Source of the DNA: Melitaea cinxia
Taxonomy: Eukaryota; Arthropoda; Insecta; Lepidoptera; Nymphalidae
Assembly: GCF_905220565.1 (NCBI RefSeq)
Contig: NC_059404.1
Location: 16,086,472 to 16,150,471, forward strand
Length of the DNA stretch: 64,000 nucleotides
Reading direction: 5' to 3'
The notes beneath the pieces are model-generated. The model worked only from the letters and a program-made list of their open reading frames with translations. It searched no databases and was not told the origin of the DNA. This document shows, piece by piece, positions 62,001 to 64,000 of this stretch. Within the stretch, counting starts at the first letter, position 1, and the number at the start of each line of letters is the position of its first letter. Made by a program: the position numbers and the translations under genes.

Positions 62001-62556
62001 ATTTTCCGAGGCGTATAGACAAGCTATTTTTGTTACTTTTAAATTTATTTGAAATATAATTATACAAAGTTCTGCATCAAAAAAAATAAAACTTTTGGTC
62101 CTAGAATGGTTTATTTAGGACAATAATCGAGAAAGTTATGTCGAAAATATTTTTTTTTTTTAGTTTTTTGGCTCTCCTGTAAAATCGAGTTTTGGTGCTT
62201 ACGCCCTTTGAGCCCCGAGGTATCGACATAGTTAACGATTTTAGGGTCTGTGTTTCCCTTCCCATACACACATTTTCAACCAATTAGAATCGATCGACAA
62301 AATATTCTTTTGCTTAAGTTCTTCTCTTGTATAGTTAGGCGTTAGTTAAAACTTGATAACAAACATCGTTCCAGCAATCACAAATAACCTTTTCATGTAT
62401 AATTTATTCAAACAGAAGGCTGCCGAAGGCGGTATGGTGTCCTCATCACAGACGGGTCACGTCCTAGTAAGTGCAGATTTCAACGGCTGTATCAAAGTTT
62501 TCGTACACAAAGCAAAACCCAAACACAGTTCGCTGCCCGCTTCCGCCCTCGCTTAA
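28964..62556 (+). CDS. Wdr44: WDR44 orthologue (Rab11-binding WD40 protein), 18 coding exons
   Basis: Encodes a cytosolic and endosome-associated effector that in mammals binds GTP-Rab11 and VAP proteins of the ER and acts in recycling and ciliogenesis traffic. Eighteen exons join in consistent phase to about 1,010-1,017 residues (human about 913). Order: FFAT-like EFYDAEE at residues 9-15; Ser-rich and acidic linkers; a proline/basic stretch (PRPVAPPRRKKR); the family block LNLDTGERMPLS followed by INPLSLHIMR; KGPYDF; then WD repeats over the last four exons, including SSSMDKTVRLWHIS, DRYFLSGSLDGKLRLW, GTYDGRCIFY, TSNDSRIRLYDLRD, FTSVRRDRNDFWEG and SADFNGCIKVFV. These match the vertebrate protein block by block. 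Odd: exons 11 and 15 each carry a tandem array duplicating the exon end with its splice donor. Exon coordinates are listed separately; exons 2, 3 and 7 have the least certain borders. Confidence 0.96.
29032..30408. other. WDR44 intron 1, featureless part
   Basis: AT-rich intron sequence with poly-T tracts; nothing recognised. Confidence 0.55.
30409..30910. repeat. Two interspersed repeat fragments in WDR44 intron 1
   Basis: GCCGGGGCGAGGTGGCAAGT to GGTATCCATGATGGATTTTC (30409-30555) and a second stretch 30640-30910 ending TATTGCAGGAGATCATCGGA-TACGGTATCTGCTTACCATCAGGC and an A run. Both resemble dispersed lepidopteran repeats; the second shares its 3' part with the 23.2-kb family. Confidence 0.5.
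30930..31108 (-). mobile_element. MITE family copy (ACACGACTGAA)
   Basis: AAAACGAGTGTGCTTTAGAC-CACACGACTGAATTAAAC to CACTTCGTAACGCTCTCGTT and AAGTTGTACTTCTA. In WDR44 intron 1. Confidence 0.65.
31315..31483 (+). CDS. Wdr44: WDR44 exon 2 (3' border ambiguous)
   Basis: Follows TTTACAG. Completes the split Lys codon and reads RSSMCKNINISDISNEEKDK and on to ENTVQQDDRNS. Two donors keep frame with exon 3: GTATAA at 31473, paired with an exon 3 start at 32461, or GTTTGT at 31484, paired with 32451. The longer form is given. The products differ by seven residues. Confidence 0.7.
31709..32012 (-). mobile_element. tRNA-derived SINE, minus orientation
   Basis: Tail CAGCCTGTAATATCCCACTA reads inverted at 31713, followed by GCATAGGCCTCTTT, GGCACTGTGGGG body and the inverted B-box side GGATCGAACCCC at about 31976. 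Head truncated. In WDR44 intron 2. Confidence 0.8.
32250..32335 (-). mobile_element. SINE tail fragment
   Basis: Inverted TAACATCCTGCTGATTAGGC-ATTAGCCTCTTTCTCC resembles the SINE tail; only about 85 bases are recognisable. Confidence 0.55.
32451..32563 (+). CDS. Wdr44: WDR44 exon 3 (5' border ambiguous)
   Basis: Reads (VVQG)RKRFQELRRCMQTEEEDEP then SAPMEHPFK, with donor GTAAGA at 32564, phase 2. GTCGTA occurs twice at the 5' edge, so acceptors AAG|GTCG at 32450 and 32460 are both possible and each fits one exon 2 donor. Confidence 0.75.
32857..32940 (+). tRNA. tRNA-Leu (anticodon CAG)
   Basis: 84-base type II tRNA without intron. The acceptor stem GTCAGGA pairs with TTCTGAC (one G-T), discriminator A at 32940. 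A box TGGCCGAGCGG, anticodon stem CTGCG/CGCAG with loop TTCAGGT (CAG at 32891-32893), a long variable arm, B box GGTTCGAATCC. A TTTTT pol III terminator follows at 32944. It lies in WDR44 intron 3 on the same strand. Clover-leaf pairing is intact, unlike the tRNA-like SINE heads elsewhere in the window. Confidence 0.95.
33249..33337 (+). CDS. Wdr44: WDR44 exon 4
   Basis: Acceptor TTTCAG, donor GTGAGT at 33338, phase 1. Encodes IISHDTMSLQSMTSLGRIGR and on to ILSGVADSH, a Ser/Arg-rich linker. Confidence 0.88.
33590..33775 (-). mobile_element. tRNA-derived SINE head, minus orientation
   Basis: Reverse complement reads GCGTTGGCGCAGCGGTCACA (A box) and a weak B box near GATTTCGATCCCC, followed by a body ending in a CA repeat. 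In WDR44 intron 4. Confidence 0.65.
33816..33914 (+). CDS. Wdr44: WDR44 exon 5
   Basis: Acceptor TATAG, donor GTAAGA at 33915, phase 1 to phase 1. Encodes QNIRDPTFAPSASSREPST and ISDDPLSVDRNQTV, a disordered Ser/Pro linker. Confidence 0.85.
34038..34332 (+). mobile_element. Poly-A-tailed interspersed repeat, copy 2
   Basis: GAACTGAGGTATGGCATAGC to TTCAAGCAGTACTATGTTCC-TGTTGGTGAGTAAGGTGACC and TCGGCAACGCGCTTGCGATG. Same orientation as copy 1. In WDR44 intron 5. Confidence 0.7.
34360..34580 (+). mobile_element. GTTCGACT-type MITE with poly-G tract
   Basis: A run of G at about 34367, TCTGTAGGTGTTATAGATCA-CGTTCCACGTG, and the end GGGCCGCAGTTAGCAGTCGA-ACACC. In WDR44 intron 5. Confidence 0.65.
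34581..36899. other. WDR44 intron 5, unassigned part
   Basis: AT-rich with a slightly GC-richer patch at 35230-35420 (GGCGGGAAAACATGGCGCCA). No coding or RNA feature supported. 38235-39365 (intron 6) is also blank. Confidence 0.5.
36900..37152 (+). mobile_element. GTTCGACT-type MITE
   Basis: CTAACTGCGGTCATTCAAGT-AAGGGGTTCTGTAGGTGTTATAG at the left and GGACCGCAGTTAGTAGTCGA-ACAC at the right are inverted relatives. Ends 64 bases before WDR44 exon 6. Confidence 0.7.
37216..37344 (+). CDS. Wdr44: WDR44 exon 6 (proline/basic stretch)
   Basis: Acceptor GTCAG, donor GTTAGC at 37345, phase 1. Encodes LAMEPDVIASTKANSLKQNR and then SISGEPRPVAPPRRKKR, aligning with the DIVAST and PAPPPRKRK segments of the vertebrate protein, where the proline-rich region lies. 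The donor is non-standard at position +3 (GTT) but is the only one before an in-frame TAG. Confidence 0.9.
37946..38234 (-). mobile_element. Short RTE-derived element
   Basis: Inverted copy: CATCAT tail at 37950, CAGTCCACTGCTGGACATAG, CACGCTGGGCAGGCGGGTTG and the head TAATCGCCTCTTACGACACC at about 38200. In WDR44 intron 6. Confidence 0.8.
39366..39532 (+). CDS. Wdr44: WDR44 exon 7 (weak acceptor)
   Basis: Open frame ALQNFLPNWLDPKHTITEL through SHRLDALMVE, donor GTAGGT at 39533, phase 0. The exon is needed: skipping it puts exon 9 into a frame with an early stop. The acceptor GACAG at 39361-39365 is chosen because it alone gives the right phase; its pyrimidine tract is poor. The next AG (39376) would give an immediate stop. 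Confidence 0.65.
39575..39735 (-). repeat. Poly-A-tailed repeat, inverted fragment
   Basis: CCAGAAGCATCGCAAACGCG-TTGCCCAAAGTAACC and ACCCAGGAGCTTTGACTACC are inverted relatives of the 23.2-kb repeat. Begins about 40 bases after WDR44 exon 7. Confidence 0.6.
39775..39958 (+). mobile_element. LINE 3' fragment, same group as the element at 9.9 kb
   Basis: Translates to KIWNALPASVFPNNYYLGIF then SGVNRHLLGKHVPS, the homologue of EWNSLPASVFPSSYNPNIF...ARVNRLLLGELAPS in the other copy, and ends in an A-rich run. Lies in WDR44 intron 7. Confidence 0.75.
40031..40142 (+). CDS. Wdr44: WDR44 exon 8
   Basis: Acceptor ATTCCAG after a good pyrimidine tract, donor GTAAGT at 40143, phase 1. Encodes PLSLASNQTMALPSPAST and IESLTREFQDSLELSQSKY. 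Confidence 0.88.
40345..40505 (+). mobile_element. tRNA-derived SINE, 3' half
   Basis: GCCTTGGAGAGCACGTTAAA, then TTGCCAACCCGCAGTGGAGC and a decayed tail. Same body as the copy at 151-487. In WDR44 intron 8. Confidence 0.7.
40804..40941 (+). CDS. Wdr44: WDR44 exon 9 (triple NAG acceptor)
   Basis: Begins after TAGCAGCAG, where three consecutive acceptors at 40803, 40806 and 40809 all keep frame and differ by Ala codons. Encodes ADMSTLSVHESRSSERGS onward to STLDIKEAVK; donor GTAAAT at 40942, phase 1. Confidence 0.88.
40950..41134 (+). mobile_element. MITE family copy next to the exon 9 donor
   Basis: CAAGTAAAACTTCTTTACGC-ACGCTTGACTCGGGGAGTAA to GAAGTTTTACTTCAGTCGTG-TGGTCTAAAGCACAC. Begins about ten bases after the exon 9 donor. 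Confidence 0.7.
41508..41646 (+). CDS. Wdr44: WDR44 exon 10
   Basis: Acceptor TAATTAG, donor GTAACT at 41647, phase 2. Encodes DYVVRPQDEEKSRGGTADV and on to TGTSSLGSATR, a charged linker. Confidence 0.88.
41787..41965 (+). repeat. GTTCGACT-type MITE, partial
   Basis: GGGTGTTCGACTGTGCATGG at 41787 and ATACCACCTACAAGAGCC at about 41925. In WDR44 intron 10, about 100 bases before array 1's exon. Confidence 0.6.
42071..42195 (+). CDS. Wdr44: WDR44 exon 11, first copy of tandem array 1
   Basis: Acceptor AACAG, phase 2 in, phase 1 out. Encodes RSEGSRARRRSAGDPPQG then SDIEILEQVTVLNLDTG, aligning with human EEILASVMIKNLDTG. GC-rich compared with its neighbours. The last 46 bases plus donor GTGAGT at 42196 form the first unit of a 24-donor array. 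Only this copy is joined to an upstream acceptor, so it is taken as the working exon. Confidence 0.88.
42150..44119 (+). repeat. Tandem array 1: exon 11 end plus splice donor, 24 donors
   Basis: Units of 84 bp (some 79 bp, lacking five bases). Each has about 46 bases of exon 11 (IEILEQVTVLNLDTG) followed by about 38 bases of intron beginning GTGAGTAG and containing GCGGCCGC. Twenty-four donors run from 42196 to 44103. Sequence variants after the donor show higher-order structure: the order of variants in units 2-6 recurs in units 10-14. Copies differ by silent changes (CTC/CTA), one ACC to ATC, and GGAG/GGGG. In the exon frame every donor is followed by TAG. The open frames seen on both strands are a by-product of the 84-bp period. 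Confidence 0.97.
44212..44335 (+). CDS. Wdr44: WDR44 exon 12
   Basis: Acceptor TTCTAG just downstream of array 1, donor GTATTT at 44336, phase 2. Encodes ERMPLSVAEHKLPQCINPL and SLHIMRLTSEYIGRTND, colinear with human IPLSLAEEKLP and LTLHIMRRTKEY. This is the conserved block just before the coiled and WD regions, near the Rab11-binding part of the mammalian protein. Confidence 0.95.
44336..46611. other. WDR44 intron 12
   Basis: AT-rich. One minus-strand stretch (45494-45330) reads VSILRVDIAGCMGVDGERFK and on to HIFGFVFGLQIFVKV between AG- and GT-like borders; it looks more protein-like than its surroundings but I do not recognise it. Confidence 0.4.
46612..46728 (+). CDS. Wdr44: WDR44 exon 13
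   Basis: Acceptor TTGTAG, donor GTAAGT at 46729, phase 2 to 2. Acidic then basic: ETDEESESVCAGGAEDETKE to AIKRKTEK. Confidence 0.9.
46764..46945 (+). mobile_element. MITE family copy near the exon 13 donor
   Basis: GAAGTAAAACTTCTTTACGC-TTGCTTGACTTGGGGAGTAA to GAAGTTTTTCTTCAGTCGTT-TGGTCTAAGGCACACTCG. Begins 36 bases after the exon 13 donor. Confidence 0.7.
48000..49042 (+). pseudogene. Broken basic ORF inside the TTAA-flanked element
   Basis: A succession of short plus-strand frames with frameshifts between them (48056-48262, 48259-48594, 48612-48797, then to 49042 with stops). Composition is strongly Lys/Arg/Glu rich early, Ser/Thr/Pro rich in the middle and coiled-coil-like (ELRRAKEKYRKQALRLKYK) before PGKREYIS. 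Layout suggests a DNA-binding protein of a transposon. No catalytic motif is visible. Confidence 0.45.
49042..49312 (-). mobile_element. Short RTE-derived element inside the TTAA-flanked transposon
   Basis: Inverted copy with GTCACCACGCTGGGCAGGCG and the head TAGTCGCCTCTTACGATACT, lacking the 3' tail; it interrupts the ORF remnant after PGKREYIS. Confidence 0.75.
50266..50630 (+). mobile_element. GTTCGACT-type MITE
   Basis: AAGGTGTTCGACTGTTAACA-GCGGTCCTTCAAATGGACGG, TGTAGGTGTTATAGAT, and a decayed right end GCGAACACCTTA. In WDR44 intron 13. Confidence 0.65.
51021..51222 (+). CDS. Wdr44: WDR44 exon 14
   Basis: Acceptor ATTCTAG, donor GTTTGT at 51223, phase 0. Encodes LKRFFGSTVKKTVDAAKSL and then IKLKASNSHKGPYDFDG to YVQ, matching human LKKFLGKSVKRA and FKAAHGFKGPYDFDQ. 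Leads straight into the propeller. Confidence 0.95.
53384..53712 (-). mobile_element. Short RTE-derived element inserted in the Transib
   Basis: Full inverted copy from CAGCCTATACAGTCCACTGC to TAGTCGCCTCTTACGACACC and GGGGTGGC. Flanks ACCGTGTATATA (left) and ACCATGTATATA (right) look like a 12-bp target duplication with one change. It separates the Transib IHGTVW-side frame from the VHKLLLHG-side frame. Confidence 0.85.
53689..55525 (-). pseudogene. Transib transposase remnant, N-terminal to central part
   Basis: Minus-strand fragments in order: 55525-54947 (GGAGFKYSIYLYNI, RWSASSRAQKTFLHQN, KPFKDLSDRQKK), a frameshifted and stop-containing middle with FDGSSSHS, 54421-53936 (LYMTMIDGKISS, CNICG, WIRCMECILHISYN) and 53967-53689 (FGTTNDGNTARRFF). 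The C-terminal piece with the catalytic Glu continues beyond an inserted repeat, at about 53380-53000. Frames change at least three times; no intact protein is encoded. Confidence 0.85.
57123..57239. repeat. SINE tail with 31-bp perfect inverted repeat
   Basis: CAACCCGCATTGGAGCAGCG through the SINE tail, then the tail turned back on itself: 57177-57207 and 57209-57239 are perfect complements (GGGAAAGAGGCCTATGCCCA is the first part of the left arm) around a single T. The acceptor of WDR44 exon 15 is 54 bases downstream. Confidence 0.95.
57294..57437 (+). CDS. Wdr44: WDR44 exon 15 (first WD repeat), first copy of array 2
   Basis: Acceptor TGTCGCAG, donor GTGTGT at 57438, phase 0 at both ends (48 codons). 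Encodes AHAGAVWCCKFSVCGRLLAT then AGQDRLLRVWVTRDAHRMFQ, aligning with human GAVWTMKFSHCGRLLASAGQ. Its last 83 bases and donor are repeated in array 2. Much richer in GC than flanking DNA. Confidence 0.93.
57355..58918 (+). repeat. Tandem array 2: WD exon end plus donor, 12 copies and a partial
   Basis: 127-bp units, by eye identical: 83 bases of exon 15 (CGRLLATAGQDRLLRVW to MFQ) plus 44 bases of CA-rich intron start (GTGTGTTCTCCAGC...). Donors fall every 127 bases from 57438 to 58835; a 13th copy stops at 58918 after about 42 bases. Each copy contains GCGGCCGC. As 127 is one more than a multiple of three and no unit frame has a stop, all three forward frames stay open for about 1.6 kb. These are not separate genes. 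Confidence 0.97.
59036..59142 (+). repeat. GTTCGACT-type MITE, partial
   Basis: TATTACACCTACAGAACCCC-CCATTTGAACGCAGTTAGGA and GTCGAAGACCTTA. Lies between array 2 and exon 16. Confidence 0.6.
59171..59554 (+). CDS. Wdr44: WDR44 exon 16 (WD repeats 2 and 3)
   Basis: Acceptor TCAACAG, donor GTGAGG at 59555, phase 0. Encodes RTKYNAKQKASPTPSQESLA, a Pro-rich insert, GHTSDLLDVSWSKNN, SSSMDKTVRLWHIS and HPRDDRYFLSGSLDGKLRLW, nearly identical to vertebrate WDR44. Confidence 0.97.
59739..60332 (+). CDS. Wdr44: WDR44 exon 17 (WD repeats 4 to 7)
   Basis: Acceptor CCTTAG, donor GTAAGT at 60333, 198 codons, phase 0. Contains VAVWNEVDGKTKLITAANFC, GTYDGRCIFY, VRSTRGKN, TSNDSRIRLYDLRDL, SGSENQCIYIWKT, FTSVRRDRNDFWEGIKAHNA and VFAPNP. 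Confidence 0.97.
60505..62226. mobile_element. 1.72-kb element with 28-bp inverted ends, WDR44 intron 17
   Basis: TCGATACCTCGGGGCTCAAA and eight further bases at 60505-60532 recur perfectly inverted at 62199-62226. The interior is AT-rich with no coding frame I recognise and carries an internal inverted repeat around 61913-61950 (GTAACCGTATA/TATACGGTTAC). CATA lies near both outer edges and may be the target duplication. Likely a non-autonomous DNA transposon. Confidence 0.6.
62416..62556 (+). CDS. Wdr44: WDR44 exon 18 and stop
   Basis: Acceptor AAACAG, phase 0, 46 codons and TAA. Encodes HVLVSADFNGCIKVFVHKAK, the closing strand of the propeller, then a short tail ending PASALA. Intron 17 before it holds a 1.7-kb inverted-end element. 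Confidence 0.95.
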   Translation, partial: KAAEGGMVSSSQTGHVLVSADFNGCIKVFVHKAKPKHSSLPASALA

Positions 62557-64000
62557 TTACGAAACTTCGAAGCAATTGCAGTTGTCGATTGTACGTTGAA
62601 ACAATTGAAATTGTCAATTCTAAGCGATTGACAAGTAAAATTGCTCGTTAACAAATATGATTTAATCGATTGTTAATTGTGATTGAAAGTTATTTTGTAA
62701 TAGTTTTCATTGATCTTAATATACAGGTAGTATTGAAGATCAAATTTCGATTATATGGAGTAATTGATAGATTCAATACTCTATATTTAAAAATTAATTA
62801 ATTAGATTAAATATGGATGAGTCAATCAAACTGCAACATTAGCATTTTAATCAAAATTGTAAATAACATAACAATATAACAGATAAAAATGGGCATCTCA
62901 TTACAATATTTGAATTCGTTTTAATGACTATCTTGTTTTGTTTTTGTGTAAAATATCACAATTTTGTACCTGTCTATGAGTTGATTAAAACTATTACGAA
63001 TACCTTTTGAATTATATAATATCAAACTATAGTTTACGATTGACCTGTTACCACGTTATGATCATTTTGATAGTTTGAAAAATATAACCAATCCTGATAA
63101 TTAATCAGTCTTGATCGTTATTATTATTTACAACAAAGTAGTACTACTTTCAATTTATTAATATATAGACTGAAATTAGGTACCGATAAATTATATTTAC
63201 TATGGCAATGTAGGGAAACAAATAAGGTTTTAAATCTATTGACTAAGTAAACTAACTTTGGTCTTCTTAGCCTGTTTAGTACGAGTATGGCCTAATTATA
63301 GTTTTATTATTTTATTTATATAATAAAATTCTTCCCAGTGCTATAACTATTAAAAAATACATTATATATCGACATACATAATATATCGAGGAAGAAAGAT
63401 ATTAAAAGATGATTATATTTTATCTCAAGTATTAAGATGTGGTGACAGGTCTATTATCATTCATTTGAAATCGTACAAAGGGTTTACAAATTACATTAAA
63501 GAAAACTTTAAGACAAAATGTGCAATAGAATCTTAGGACACCTAAACCTTTATAATAAGTGTGATTTTTATATAATTTAACTTTAACTATAATAATATAT
63601 TGTAAAAATGACAGAAAAATAAGGGGGAAAATTGACAAGTTAGACAGATGAAATAAAAAAAATATATCCAAACTGAATATTAAAATCGAAATATTAGTTA
63701 TTAAATAATGAATTTATGTAGCTTACAATTATTAATAAAATAAGTATTTTTTTTTAATTTATTAATTCTCACACACATGATAACTGTGCGCAAAATATAT
63801 GTATATGTTATCAAAAGTATAGGCGATATAACGTATGATGTTATAAAGAAATGAGGTGCAATTTTAATATTTAATAAAGTATTCCTGTCCAATTTATTAC
63901 AAAACATGAATCTTTTTTTGTAATGTTAATTTGAGATTAGTTTAATGTGCTATAAATTATTAAATCTTGCGTGTCTGTCAATAGTTATCAAAATTAAATT
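62557..64000. other. WDR44 3' UTR and downstream DNA
   Basis: AT-rich, several AATAAA motifs, no further gene recognised up to the window edge. Confidence 0.5.
63322..63327 (+). terminator. Candidate WDR44 polyadenylation signal
   Basis: First AATAAA I find after the WDR44 stop, about 770 bases downstream. Further AATAAA motifs lie near 63734 and 63872. In DNA this AT-rich the motif is weak evidence on its own. Confidence 0.35.

Overview
The window looks like nuclear DNA of a lepidopteran insect (moth or butterfly). It is AT-rich, has short exons in long introns, carries a delta-class glutathione S-transferase of lepidopteran type, and is crowded with repeat families I know from Lepidoptera: tRNA-derived SINEs, RTE LINEs with ATG-repeat tails, small Helitrons ending in CTAG, and MITEs. 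This assignment comes from reading translated exons and repeat motifs; no database search was run.

Two protein genes are resolved. On the minus strand (about 18.7 kb down to 1.95 kb) lies a cytosolic delta GST with a TATA promoter, a non-coding first exon, a 9.3-kb first intron and four coding exons giving 216 residues. On the plus strand (28,964 to 62,556) lies a WDR44 (Rab11-binding WD40 protein) orthologue of 18 coding exons, about 1,010-1,017 residues, whose splice phases agree throughout. It keeps an N-terminal FFAT motif, a proline/basic region, the conserved LDTGE segment and a C-terminal WD40 propeller. The two promoters point away from each other across about 10 kb of repeat-rich intergenic DNA. 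A tRNA-Leu(CAG) gene sits in WDR44 intron 3.

The most unusual feature is in WDR44. Two separate tandem arrays each duplicate the end of an exon together with its 5' splice site. One has 24 donors in 79/84-bp units (about 42.15-44.12 kb, exon 11). The other has 12 donors plus a partial unit in apparently identical 127-bp units (about 57.36-58.92 kb, the first WD40 exon). The units are unrelated apart from a shared GCGGCCGC octamer in every copy. In the first array a TAG follows every donor in frame; the second is open in all three forward frames, so donors 4, 7 and 10 would keep the reading frame.

WDR44 intron 14 (51.2-57.3 kb) holds a readable nest of transposons: an old RTE LINE, split by a 3.56-kb Transib (RAG1-related) element with CACAGTG termini and a CAACG target-site duplication, itself hit by a short RTE-derived element. 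Intron 13 contains a decayed, unclassified element bounded by TTAA with an iterated TAATTACCGT motif. The last intron contains a 1.7-kb element with 28-bp inverted ends. Other regions are AT-rich repeats or sequence in which I recognise nothing.
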